DNA from: Pararhizobium sp. YC-54
GTDB taxonomy: Bacteria; Pseudomonadota; Alphaproteobacteria; Rhizobiales; Rhizobiaceae
NCBI RefSeq assembly: GCF_025847205.1
Contig: NZ_JAOYTH010000001.1
Span: 434,001 to 498,000, forward strand
Length of the DNA stretch: 64,000 nt
Direction of reading: 5' to 3'
Part shown: positions 30,182 through 38,698 of the stretch, piece after piece
Layout: each line of letters opens with the position of its first letter
Position numbering within the stretch: the stretch's first letter is position 1
Translations under genes and position numbers: made by a program
Notes under the pieces: model-generated
Database searches by the model: none
What the model saw: the letters and a program-made list of their open reading frames with translations, nothing else
Told to the model about the DNA's origin: nothing

Positions 30182-30328
30182 TTGAACCGCAATGCGCTCT
30201 ATATGCTTATCGGAGGCCTCGTCGTTCTGGTCGTGGGGTTGAGCATCTATATCTACGACAAGGAATCCAAGCCTGACGGCATCGAAGTGAAGATCGGCGA
30301 AGGCGGCATTTCGATTGAGGAAAACTAA
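30182..30328 (+). CDS. 48-residue membrane-anchored small protein, TTG start
   Basis: Small protein of unknown function. The start is TTG, supported by a GGAGGG ribosome site at 30168-30173, eight bases upstream. The protein has a single membrane span (about residues 7-24, YMLIGGLVVLVVGLSIYI). A charged tail follows with KPDGIEVKIGEGGISIEEN at the C terminus. From memory, closely similar short proteins occur in other Rhizobiaceae. It follows moeA by 79 bases and is followed by a terminator at 30450, so it is either the last member of that operon or a separate short unit. Confidence 0.72.
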   Translation: MNRNALYMLIGGLVVLVVGLSIYIYDKESKPDGIEVKIGEGGISIEEN

Positions 30329-30449
30329 GCTGATGGCTGCATCGTCAGTATCGCCGTCGCGTTAACCATTTATTAACCGAAGCGGCTGAATACTAGCTCC
30401 AGTTGACCTGACTACGGATGTACTAGCAGGCCAAACATCGCGTTGACAA

Positions 30450-30480
30450 AAGGCCGGGCATTCCCGGCCTTCTTGTTTTT
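30450..30480 (+). terminator. Terminator after the small membrane protein gene
   Basis: Nine-base perfect stem AAGGCCGGG / CCCGGCCTT with a CATT loop, followed by CTTGTTTTT on the plus strand. The upstream AAA run lets it serve the convergent CNNM gene as well. Confidence 0.85.
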
Positions 30481-30496
30481 CAGTTGGATGTCAAAT

Positions 30497-31774
30497 TCAG
30501 TGTGCTGCGCGAGAGACAAGAATCTTGTCGATACGGCGGCCGTCCATGTCGATGACTTCGAAACGGTATCCATAAGCTTCCGTTACGTCACCCTCCTCCG
30601 GGTTCTTGCGCAGCTGCTGCACCAGGAAGCCGGAGATGGTCTCGTAGCTGCCGTCGGAATCGATTTCGTCGATACCGATGGTCAGATGGATTTCATCGAT
30701 CGGCGTACGGCCATCGACCAGATAGGATCCGTCATCCCGCTGCCGGATCAACGCGTGCTCGATATCGTCATAGTTCGACGGCAGCACACCGACGATGGCC
30801 TCGAGGATATCGGCGATGGTGATGATGCCTTCGATACTGCCATATTCATCGACAATCATCGCCATGTTGATATGCGATGCCTTGAAGGCTTCAAGTGCTT
30901 TCAGGCAGGACGCCGTTTCCGGCAAGGTGTGGATATCCTTGACGAAATTGCGGACATGGAACCCCGATTTCGTCGGTGCGTTGAGGATTTCCTTGACCTG
31001 AACCGCACCCAGCACTTCGCCGGCCGCATCCATCACCGGATAGCGGGAATGGGCCGATTGCTCGACCTTGGCGCGAATGGTTTCGAGCGTGTCGTTGACG
31101 TCGATGAAGCTGACTTCCGTGCGGTGCGTCATGATCGATTTGACGTTGCGGTCACCGAGCCGGATGATTCGGCGCAGCATTTCGTGCTCCGACTTCTCGA
31201 TCGCGCCGCTTTCGACGCCCTCGGCCATGATCGCCTGAACTTCCTCTTCGGTCACATGATCGCTGTCGCTGGAAACGCCGAAAATCCGCATGAACAGCGA
31301 TGCCGACATCTCGAACAGATAGACGACGGGAGCAGCCAGGCGCGAAAGAAACGACATCGGGCCGGCGACGAACATCGCCACGCCTTCGGAGTTCTGCAGC
31401 GCCAGTTGCTTGGGAATAAGCTCGCCGATCACGACGGAGAGATAGGTGATCAGGGTGACGACCAGCGCGACCGCAACTGTGCTGCCGTAAGGATTGATCC
31501 AGCTGATCGTATCGAGCGTCGGTGCCAGCTTGCCGGCAATCGTCGCGCCACCATAGGCACCGGCAAGCGTACCGACGAGGGTGATGCCGACCTGAACGGT
31601 GGACAGGAATTTACCCGGATCCTCGGCGAGCCGCAGCGCCAGTTCGGCGCGGCTGTTGCCCTGTTTTGCCATCTGCCGCAGCAGGGGCCGGCTTGCCGAT
31701 ACAATTGCCATTTCCGAAAGCGCGAAAAACGCATTGATCAATATGAGAACGAAAATGACAATCAGTTCGGACAT
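30497..31774 (-). CDS. CNNM/HlyC-CorC family membrane protein with CBS domains
   Basis: Often labelled hemolysin; family members act in magnesium/cobalt efflux or homeostasis. The 425-residue product has a DUF21 membrane domain (residues 1 to about 180, starting MSELIVIFVLILINAFFALSEMAIVSA). A CBS pair follows (IMTHRTEVSFIDVNDTLETI... and IVDEYGSIEGIITIADILEAIVG), then a C-terminal CorC/HlyC domain (DGSYLVDGRTPIDEIH). ATG 31774 is chosen because it begins just before the first membrane span; the frame is open upstream to 31840. Confidence 0.9.
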   Translation of the reverse strand: MSELIVIFVLILINAFFALSEMAIVSASRPLLRQMAKQGNSRAELALRLAEDPGKFLSTVQVGITLVGTLAGAYGGATIAGKLAPTLDTISWINPYGSTVAVALVVTLITYLSVVIGELIPKQLALQNSEGVAMFVAGPMSFLSRLAAPVVYLFEMSASLFMRIFGVSSDSDHVTEEEVQAIMAEGVESGAIEKSEHEMLRRIIRLGDRNVKSIMTHRTEVSFIDVNDTLETIRAKVEQSAHSRYPVMDAAGEVLGAVQVKEILNAPTKSGFHVRNFVKDIHTLPETASCLKALEAFKASHINMAMIVDEYGSIEGIITIADILEAIVGVLPSNYDDIEHALIRQRDDGSYLVDGRTPIDEIHLTIGIDEIDSDGSYETISGFLVQQLRKNPEEGDVTEAYGYRFEVIDMDGRRIDKILVSRAAH

Positions 31775-31963
31775 AACCCTCGCACACCGTTGATAGAGAC
31801 ACCCGCCAGCGCCAGCGCGTATCAGTTGAAGTCCTATCAAATAGGCGGAAGACGCAGTTGCAGCAAGGCAGCAACTGCAGAATTACTGTTCTTTCGGCAC
31901 TGGCTCTGCCTGAGAGAAGACCATACCCGGCAATTTGTCATATTGTCGAACGAGCGGCAGAAG

Positions 31964-32728
31964 TTACCGGGTCGGGCCCGTCACCTCGGCGAGTTCCTTG
32001 AGGGCCACCCGGACGCGCTCGCGCCCGACACGGATGACATTCTCCATCGCGGCCCTTGCGCCTGCCTCATCCCGCCGGCTGATCTGCTCGACGATGCGGA
32101 TATGCGTGCGCGCAACGTCGTCGATGCGATCGCGGCCTGACGCCGGCGAACTCAACTTGAAGATACCGACAAGCGCCGCCTCGATCAGACTGCCGACGGT
32201 GCGCATGAACGGGTTTCCCGAGGCTTCGACGACAGCGAGATGAAACCGCAGATCGGCCACGGCCAGCGTTTCGGCGGTATGTTCGGGATCACCCATGGCA
32301 ACGGCCAGCCGCATCATGCCACTGATCTCCGCTTCCGTGGCATTGACCGCGGCGAGCGCTGCGGCGTGGGGCTCGAACGCCAACCGTATCTCGCTGAGAT
32401 GATAGAGGAATTCTTCATCGACACCGCGATGGAAATGCCATGTCAAAACATCGCTGTCGAACAGGTTCCATTGGTTTTTGGCCGTCACCCGGGTCCCGAT
32501 CCGGGCCCGCGGCACGATCAGTCCCTTGGCCGCCAGCGTCTTCATCGCCTCGCGCAGAACCGTTCGCGACACCTTGAAACGCATCGCCAGTTCCGGATCG
32601 CCGGGAAGAATGGAGCCCACCGGAAATTCGCCCGACACAATAGCCTTGCCCAGTTCATCCACCACCTGCGCGTGGCTCGTGCGCGTTCGCGCTCCGGTCA
32701 GAACGGTTTCGAGCAGACTTTTACCCAA
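31964..32728 (-). CDS. FadR/GntR-family transcriptional regulator
   Basis: One-component sugar-acid or sugar-responsive regulator. The 254-residue product has an N-terminal winged helix (residues about 18-85, with LPGDPELAMRFKVSRTVLREAMKTLAAKGLI) and an FCD all-helical effector domain (about 105-235, RLAFEPHAAALAA...DLRFHLAVVEASGNPF). The His and Asp/Glu residues of that domain usually bind a metal. The gene is the last of the ytf-like operon, 12 bases after yjfF, so it is probably the local regulator. The palindrome at 37469-37485 before ytfQ is its likely target. Confidence 0.9.
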   Translation of the reverse strand: MGKSLLETVLTGARTRTSHAQVVDELGKAIVSGEFPVGSILPGDPELAMRFKVSRTVLREAMKTLAAKGLIVPRARIGTRVTAKNQWNLFDSDVLTWHFHRGVDEEFLYHLSEIRLAFEPHAAALAAVNATEAEISGMMRLAVAMGDPEHTAETLAVADLRFHLAVVEASGNPFMRTVGSLIEAALVGIFKLSSPASGRDRIDDVARTHIRIVEQISRRDEAGARAAMENVIRVGRERVRVALKELAEVTGPTR

Positions 32729-32740
32729 GCAAATCCCCCC

Positions 32741-33709
32741 TCAGGAATACCTCTTGTTTTGGCGCGACAAGAACAGAATGGCCTTTTGCATCAGAATGAA
32801 TGCAAACAGCAAAGCACCGATCAGAATTTTCGTCCACCAACTCGACAGCGAACCATCAAAGGTGATGTAGGTCTGTATCAGTCCCTGTATCAAGACGCCG
32901 ACGAGTGTTCCTCCAACAAACCCGGCGCCTCCCGTCAGAAGCGTTCCACCGATCACCACAGCGGCAATCGCATCCAGTTCGACCCCCACAGTGGCGAGCG
33001 AATAACCTGCTGATGTGTAGAGGGAATAAACGATTCCCGAAAGCCCGGCGAGAAAACCCGACAGTCCGTAGATCATAATTGTCGTGCGACCGACGGGAAC
33101 GCCCATCAGAGCCGAGGTCTGGGCACCGCCGCCAAGCGCGTAAACATTGGTGCCGAAACGGGTGCGCTGGGCAAGAAGGATGCCGATGGCGAAGACCAGG
33201 AGCATCAGCCCGCCGATCAGCGTGATGCGGCCGCCGCCCGGCAGCTTGTAGTAAAATGTCTTCATCGCCGCATAGAACGGATGCTTGATCGGGATGGAAT
33301 CGATTGACAGAACAAAGGCCATGCCGCGTGCGAGAAACATGCCCGCCAGCGTCACGATAAAGGCCGGCATTTCAAGATAGTGGATGATCGCGCCCATGAT
33401 CGCCCCGAACAGCGTTGTGATCAAAAGGACAAGCGCGAAGGCTGCGAGCGGATGGATGCCGGTATTTTCCATCAGGACCGCCAGGAAGATGCCGGTAAAG
33501 GCAATAACCGAGCCGATCGACAGGTCGATGCCACCCGACAGGATGACGAACGTCATGCCAACTGCGGCGATGCCGAGAAAGGCGTTGTCCGTCAACAGGT
33601 TGCCGACCACCCGGGTCGACAGGATATTTGGATACTGCACAGCACACGCCGCATAGGAGACGACGAAGATGACAATGGTGGCGATCAGCGGGAGATATTT
33701 CTGGTTCAT
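32741..33709 (-). CDS. yjfF: Sugar ABC transporter permease (YjfF-like)
   Basis: Inner-membrane permease of a CUT2 importer, 322 residues, with about eight to ten spans starting at residue 7 (YLPLIATIVIFVVSYAACA). It carries the family segment VGMTFVILSGGIDLSIGSVIAFTG near residue 60 and GGTLLTGGAGFVGGTLVGVLI near 260. ATG 33709 overlaps the ytfT stop by four bases (ATGA), which decides the start. With YtfT it forms the heterodimeric pore of a galactofuranose-type importer. Confidence 0.9.
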   Translation of the reverse strand: MNQKYLPLIATIVIFVVSYAACAVQYPNILSTRVVGNLLTDNAFLGIAAVGMTFVILSGGIDLSIGSVIAFTGIFLAVLMENTGIHPLAAFALVLLITTLFGAIMGAIIHYLEMPAFIVTLAGMFLARGMAFVLSIDSIPIKHPFYAAMKTFYYKLPGGGRITLIGGLMLLVFAIGILLAQRTRFGTNVYALGGGAQTSALMGVPVGRTTIMIYGLSGFLAGLSGIVYSLYTSAGYSLATVGVELDAIAAVVIGGTLLTGGAGFVGGTLVGVLIQGLIQTYITFDGSLSSWWTKILIGALLFAFILMQKAILFLSRQNKRYS

Positions 33710-34731
33710 CGGGCGGACTGCTCTGCGGTCTCTCTGCGGACGGACTTGCGGCTGAAAAACGTCATGCCGGCCTGCACGCGCGGCGATTGGATAACGAGGA
33801 TGATGACGATGATCGCCGCCTTGATGATCAGGTTGAACTCCGGCGGAAAGCCGGACGACAGGATGCCGGTGTTGACCGCCTGAATGATCATCGCGCCGAT
33901 CAGCGAAGCAACGATGCTGAACCGGCCGCCGAGCAGCGACGTGCCGCCGACGACGACGGCGAGAATGGCGTCGAGTTCGAGCCATAGCCCGGCATTGTTG
34001 GCATCCGCTCCACGAATGTCGGCGGTGACGATCAATCCGGCAATGGCCGCGCACAGTCCCGACAGCATGTAGGCCGCCATCAACAGCAAGGGCGTCTGGA
34101 TGCCGGCCAGCGTGCTGGCGCGGCGATTGATGCCGACGGCTTCGATCAGCATGCCGAGCGCTGTTCGCCGCACCAGTAGCGCGACGGCAATACCGAATAC
34201 CAGCCAGATGACCACCGGCATGGGAAGACCTGCGAACGAGCCGCTGCCGATGAAAATCAGGCCTGGATCGTTAAAGGTCAGGATTGCGCCTTCCGTCACC
34301 AGCTGGGCGATACCGCGCCCGGCAACCATCAGCACAAGCGTGGCGATGATCGGCTGGATATTGAGGACGGAAACCAGAAAACCGTTCCAGACACCGCATA
34401 TGAGGCCCGTTCCGATCGCAAGCAGCAGGGTGACGGCCAGCGGATCGCCGCGCACGCTGGATGCGGCGGCAACAGCGCCGCAGATGGCCATGACCGCGCC
34501 GACAGACAGATCGATGCCCTTGGTGGCGATCACCACGGTCATGCCGACAGCAAGAAGGGCAACGGGGGCACCGCGATTGAGAATATCGATCAGGCTGCCA
34601 TAGAGCCGCCCGTTCTGTATCTCGACAGAGAAGAAATCCGGAAAGACCAGCCGGATCAGCACCAGGATCATCGCCAGCGCGATAAACTGCGGCAGCAGAC
34701 GCCGGCCGAGGCGTTTTGCGTTGTCGATCAT
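33706..34731 (-). CDS. ytfT: Sugar ABC transporter permease (YtfT-like)
   Basis: Second pore subunit of the CUT2 importer, 341 residues. The VALLAVGMTVVIATKGIDLSVGAVMAICG segment near residue 55 is the conserved permease motif, and LDAILAVVVGGTSLLGGRFSIVASLIGA near 250 matches the EAA-like loop. The start overlaps the ytfR stop by four bases and the stop overlaps the yjfF start by four, so the three subunits are tightly coupled. Confidence 0.9.
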   Translation of the reverse strand: MIDNAKRLGRRLLPQFIALAMILVLIRLVFPDFFSVEIQNGRLYGSLIDILNRGAPVALLAVGMTVVIATKGIDLSVGAVMAICGAVAAASSVRGDPLAVTLLLAIGTGLICGVWNGFLVSVLNIQPIIATLVLMVAGRGIAQLVTEGAILTFNDPGLIFIGSGSFAGLPMPVVIWLVFGIAVALLVRRTALGMLIEAVGINRRASTLAGIQTPLLLMAAYMLSGLCAAIAGLIVTADIRGADANNAGLWLELDAILAVVVGGTSLLGGRFSIVASLIGAMIIQAVNTGILSSGFPPEFNLIIKAAIIVIILVIQSPRVQAGMTFFSRKSVRRETAEQSAR

Positions 34732-36251
34732 TGCACGCCTCCAGCAGCCGTTGCCGCGGCAATGGCATTGACGATGTGTTCGGTGGTGATCTCGCTACCG
34801 GTCAGTTCGGCGACATGGGTCCGATCCCGAAGGACGATGATCCTCGAACTGTAAGCAACGAGTTCCTCAAGCTCGGAGGAAATGACGATCAGCGACATGC
34901 CCTGCGCGCAGAGTTCACCGATCAGCCGGATGATTTCCGCATGGGCGCCGACATCGATGCCGCGCGTCGGTTCGTCGAGAATGAGAAACTGCGGATTGGT
35001 CGCCAGCCAGCGCGCCAGAATGGCCTTTTGCTGATTGCCACCGGAGAGCAGGCGGATCGGCTTTTCCCGGTCGCTGGTGCGAATGTCCAGTGCCTTGATA
35101 TAGCGGTCGGCCAGGGCGTTCTGCTCGGATGTTGATAGGGGACGCGCCCAGCCACGCCGCGCCTGCAACGCAAGAGCGATATTTTCGCGCACGGACAGTT
35201 CGCCGATGATCCCGTCCAGCTTGCGATCCTCGGGGCAAAACCCGAATCCTTCGGCAATGGCGGCGCGCGGCGATGACAGATTGGCCGCCTTGCCGCCGAT
35301 GGCGGCGCTGCCGCTATCGGCACGGTGCACCCCGAACATCAATTCCGCGGTTTCGGTGCGGCCGGAACCGAGAAGACCGGCGATGCCGACAACCTCGCCC
35401 TTGCGGACGTCCAGATCGAACGGCTTGATCTTGCCGGCCTTGCCGTACTGCGAAAACCGGAAATGAACGGGCCCGCTTGCGGCCTCGGTGGCGCCGGCCG
35501 CCTTTTCGACAGACTGAAGCTCATGGCCCAGCATCATCGTCACCAGTTCGCGGCGCGGCAGGGATGCGGTGTCGCGCGTGCCAACCAGCTGGCCGTTGCG
35601 CAACACGGTGATACGATCGGAAAGATCGTAAACCTGTTCGAGAAAATGGGTGATGAAGACGATGCCAAGTCCCCTCGCCTTCAAGTCGCGAACGATGCGG
35701 AACAGCATCTCCACTTCCTGCGCATCGAGACTGGCGGTCGGTTCATCGAGGATCAGCACCTTGCCAGAGAGATCGACGGCGCGGGCGATTGCCACCACCT
35801 GCTGGATGGCAACGGGATAGCTTTCGAGTGCTGCGGAAACATTGATATCGATGCCGTATTGCGCCAGCAATGCATGGGCACGCCTGTTCATTTCGCGGGT
35901 CTGGATGAGACCAAACCGGCGCGGCTGCCGCCCGAGAAAAAGATTTTCCGCGACGCTCAGATTTCCAAGCAGATTGACCTCCTGGTAGACAGTGCCAATC
36001 CCGAGTTTCTGCGCGTCGAGCGTATCGTGCGGGTCGATCTCGCCGCCATCAAGCGTCAGCACACCGGCGTCACGGCGATAGGCGCCCGTCATGCATTTGA
36101 TCAGCGTCGATTTTCCGGCGCCGTTTTCACCCAGGAGCGCATGCACTTCGCCGCGCCGCAGCGAGAAATCGACCCTGTTGAGGGCGATGGCGCCCGGAAA
36201 GGTTTTCACGATCCCGGCGGCGACAAGAATATCGTTTGAGCTGTTTTGCAT
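34728..36251 (-). CDS. ytfR: Sugar ABC transporter ATP-binding protein (YtfR-like)
   Basis: Dual nucleotide-binding subunit of a CUT2 sugar importer, 507 residues. The first domain has Walker A GENGAGKST near residue 39 and Walker B VLILDEPTASLD near 165. The second has the degenerate Walker A GLLGSGRTETAEL near 285 and Walker B FLILDEPTRGIDVG near 420, with signature LLSGGNQQKAI. ATG 36251 gives the usual start a few residues before the first beta strand; the frame is open to 36308. It follows ytfQ after a 212-base gap that holds a long inverted repeat. Confidence 0.93.
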   Translation of the reverse strand: MQNSSNDILVAAGIVKTFPGAIALNRVDFSLRRGEVHALLGENGAGKSTLIKCMTGAYRRDAGVLTLDGGEIDPHDTLDAQKLGIGTVYQEVNLLGNLSVAENLFLGRQPRRFGLIQTREMNRRAHALLAQYGIDINVSAALESYPVAIQQVVAIARAVDLSGKVLILDEPTASLDAQEVEMLFRIVRDLKARGLGIVFITHFLEQVYDLSDRITVLRNGQLVGTRDTASLPRRELVTMMLGHELQSVEKAAGATEAASGPVHFRFSQYGKAGKIKPFDLDVRKGEVVGIAGLLGSGRTETAELMFGVHRADSGSAAIGGKAANLSSPRAAIAEGFGFCPEDRKLDGIIGELSVRENIALALQARRGWARPLSTSEQNALADRYIKALDIRTSDREKPIRLLSGGNQQKAILARWLATNPQFLILDEPTRGIDVGAHAEIIRLIGELCAQGMSLIVISSELEELVAYSSRIIVLRDRTHVAELTGSEITTEHIVNAIAAATAAGGVQ

Positions 36252-36386
36252 AAAACCGGATTCTTCGAGGAAACGAGGTCGGCCGTGGCTTACGGATTTT
36301 TGCGCCAATCATGTCAGCATCCATCGCGGGGGCACGGCAGTTTCCGTGGCGGGGAGATGCTTGGGCGAACCGTTGGCAAAGACGAT

Positions 36387-36459
36387 TTGCCGGCATCGTT
36401 TTTCGGTCAACGCCTGCGGTCCGGGGACCAGAGGTGCGGCCTTCCTACGATGCCGGCAA
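36387..36459 (-). repeat. 12-base perfect inverted repeat between ytfQ and ytfR
   Basis: TTGCCGGCATCG at 36387-36398 and CGATGCCGGCAA at 36448-36459 are exact reverse complements, 49 bases apart. The second arm begins to form four bases after the ytfQ stop on the minus strand. Such a structure could protect the ytfQ message or reduce read-through into ytfR, giving more binding protein than pore. Confidence 0.6.
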
Positions 36460-36463
36460 TCGA

Positions 36464-37426
36464 TCAGTAGCCGAGGCCCTTCTTTTCTTCGTAGACCTTC
36501 TGCGGATCGTCAGCCTGGGTGTAGAGCTTCGATTCCGTCTGGATCCACTTGGCAGGCTTGGTGCCGTCCTTCAGGAACGCATCAAGCGCGTCCAACGCCG
36601 GGCCAGCCATGTTCGGCGTCAGTTCGACGGTGGCATTGGCTTCGCCGGCAGCCATCGCCTGGAAAATATCCGGAACGGCATCGATCGACACGACGATGAT
36701 ATCCGTGCCCGGCTTCAGGCCGGCTTCCTTGATCGCCTGAATGGCGCCGACGGCCATGTCGTCATTGTGGGCGTAGAGCGCGCAGATGTTCTTGCCGCCG
36801 TCTTCCGCCTTCAGGAAGCTTTCCATGACTTCCTTGCCCTTGGTGCGGGTGAAGTCACCGGTCTGGCTGCGGACGATCTTCAGATTGTCGTGGCCCTTCA
36901 GCGCTTCCTCGAAGCCCTTCTTGCGATCGATAGCCGGCGAAGAACCTGTGGTGCCCTGAAGCTCGACGACATTGCACTGCTTGTCCCCGACCGTGTCGAC
37001 CAGGTATTTACCGGCGACATTGCCTTCGTGGACGAGGTCGGACGTCACAGCCGTCAGATAGAGATCGTCGGCCGAATCAACCGTGCGGTCGAGAAGGATG
37101 ACCGGAATTTCGGCATCCTTGGCTTCGGTCAGAACTTCATCCCAACCGGTCGCCACGACCGGTGCGATCAAAATGGCATCAACGCCCTGGGCGATGAACG
37201 AACGCAGGGCCTTGATCTGGTTTTCCTGCTTCTGCTGCGCATCGGCGAATTTCAGTTCGATGCCGCGCTTCTCGGCCTGTTGCTTGGTCAACGTGGTTTC
37301 AGCCGCGCGCCAACCGGATTCGGAGCCGATCTGCGAAAAGCCGATCGTCAGATCGGCGGCAGAGGCCGAGCCGAACATGCAGGCAGCCAGAACCGTGGCA
37401 CAGCTAAGTGCAGTCTTGATTTTCAT
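36464..37426 (-). CDS. ytfQ: Galactofuranose-type ABC transporter substrate-binding protein (YtfQ-like)
   Basis: Periplasmic sugar-binding protein of a CUT2 importer. The 320-residue product has a signal peptide (about residues 1-23, FGSASA). The mature start is DLTIGFSQIGSESGWRAAETTLTKQQAEKRGIELKFADAQQKQENQIKALRSFIAQGVDAI, the strongest YtfQ hallmark. LYAHNDDMAVGAIQAIKEAGLKPGTDI is near residue 215. Homologues bind galactofuranose or related sugars. It is the first gene of the operon, with a palindromic operator 43 bases before its start. Confidence 0.92.
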   Translation of the reverse strand: MKIKTALSCATVLAACMFGSASAADLTIGFSQIGSESGWRAAETTLTKQQAEKRGIELKFADAQQKQENQIKALRSFIAQGVDAILIAPVVATGWDEVLTEAKDAEIPVILLDRTVDSADDLYLTAVTSDLVHEGNVAGKYLVDTVGDKQCNVVELQGTTGSSPAIDRKKGFEEALKGHDNLKIVRSQTGDFTRTKGKEVMESFLKAEDGGKNICALYAHNDDMAVGAIQAIKEAGLKPGTDIIVVSIDAVPDIFQAMAAGEANATVELTPNMAGPALDALDAFLKDGTKPAKWIQTESKLYTQADDPQKVYEEKKGLGY

Positions 37427-37468
37427 GATTTCCTCCCAAAGAAGCTGCCCTCAGCAGCGTGTTTAAAA

Positions 37469-37485
37469 AATCATACTATATGATT
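37469..37485. promoter_or_regulatory. Palindromic operator before ytfQ
   Basis: AATCATA-CTA-TATGATT is a perfect 7-base inverted repeat with a three-base centre, 43 bases before the ytfQ start. Its size and AT-rich form suit a FadR-type GntR dimer, and the operon ends with such a regulator. Binding is inferred. Confidence 0.6.
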
Positions 37486-37542
37486 TATGTAAACAGTTTT
37501 TCGCACGCCCTGGGAAAATTTTCGCAACTCCAGAATCAAAAA

Positions 37543-37564
37543 GGGGCGGCCTTGCGGCCACCCC
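37543..37564 (-). terminator. Terminator after the BMP-family gene
   Basis: On the minus strand, GGGGTGGCC and GGCCGCCCC form a nine-base stem (one A-C mismatch) with a GCAA tetraloop, followed by TTTTT. It lies 25 bases after the BMP stop codon and ends the pcs-to-BMP gene series. Confidence 0.85.
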
Positions 37565-37588
37565 TGATTGCAAAAATGGATGCCGGAT

Positions 37589-38659
37589 TTATTGCGGCAG
37601 CTTGTCGTCGACGCCTTCGACGTAGAAGTTCATGCCGAGCAGCGTGCCGTCATCCGAAGAGACGCCAGCGGCCAGCCATTCGGAGCCGTCCTGCTTCTTC
37701 AGCGGGCCGGTGAACGGCTTCAACTCACCCGATTCGATCTTCTTCTGGGTGGCTTCCGCCATGGCCTTCACGTCGTCGGGCATGTTGGTATAGGGCGCCA
37801 TCGTCAGGATGCCGTCTTTCAGGCCGTCCCAGCTCGATGTTGTCTCCCACTTTCCGTCGATGAAGGCCTGGGTGCGCTTGATGTAGTAGGCGCCCCACGT
37901 ATCGACGATCGCAGTCAGCTGCGTTTCCGGGCCGGCCTTGATCATGTCGGATGCCTGGCCGAAGGCCTTGATACCGCGCTCGGCCGCAACCTGCATCGGT
38001 GCGGTCGTGTCGGTGTGCTGCGTCAACACATCGACGCCCTGGTCGATCAGCGCCTTGGCTGCATCGGCTTCCTTGCCCGGGTCGAACCAGGTGTTTGCCC
38101 ATACGACCTTGATCTTGAAATCAGGGTTGATCGACCGGGCGCCGGTGACGAAGGAGTTGATGCCCATGACCACTTCCGGGATCGGGAAGGACGCGATGTA
38201 GCCTGCAACGCCCTTCTGCGAGATTTTTGCGGCGATCTGGCCCTGGATGTAGCGGCCCTCGTAGAAGCGGCTGTTATAGGTCGCAAGGTTCGGCGCCGTC
38301 TTGTAGCCGGTCGCGTGCTCGAACTTAACATCCGGGAATTTTGCCGCAACCTTGACGGTTGCGTCCATGAAGCCGAACGAGGTGGTGAAGATCAGGCCGC
38401 AACCCGACCGTGCCAGGCGCTCGATGGCACGCTCGGCATCCGGTCCCTCCGGAACGTTTTCGAGGAACTGGGTCTCGATCTTGTCGGCAAGTGCCTTTTC
38501 AAGCTCGAGACGGCCGATGTCGTGCGCCTGCGTCCAGCCGCCGTCGGTCTTCGAGCCGACATAGACGAAGCAGATCTTTGCCTTGTCGGCGGCGCTGGCA
38601 GCGGCGGAAAAACCGATAACTGCTGCCGTCGTGGCGAGTGCGAAAAGAATTTTTTTCAT
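37589..38659 (-). CDS. BMP-family ABC transporter substrate-binding protein
   Basis: Periplasmic binding protein of the basic membrane protein family, whose members bind purine nucleosides or related compounds. The 356-residue product has a signal peptide (about residues 1-23, AAASA) and the family start KICFVYVGSKTDGGWTQAHDIGR. GLIFTTSFGFMDATVKVAAKFPDVKFEHATGY lies near residue 85, and GVAGYIASFPIPEVVMGINSFVTGARSINP near 150. It is the last gene of the transporter series, 39 bases after the second permease. The substrate is inferred from family only. Confidence 0.92.
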   Translation of the reverse strand: MKKILFALATTAAVIGFSAAASAADKAKICFVYVGSKTDGGWTQAHDIGRLELEKALADKIETQFLENVPEGPDAERAIERLARSGCGLIFTTSFGFMDATVKVAAKFPDVKFEHATGYKTAPNLATYNSRFYEGRYIQGQIAAKISQKGVAGYIASFPIPEVVMGINSFVTGARSINPDFKIKVVWANTWFDPGKEADAAKALIDQGVDVLTQHTDTTAPMQVAAERGIKAFGQASDMIKAGPETQLTAIVDTWGAYYIKRTQAFIDGKWETTSSWDGLKDGILTMAPYTNMPDDVKAMAEATQKKIESGELKPFTGPLKKQDGSEWLAAGVSSDDGTLLGMNFYVEGVDDKLPQ

Positions 38660-38698
38660 ATTAACCCCTGTAGCTTTGGTTTGCGTTGTTGTTCTTGT

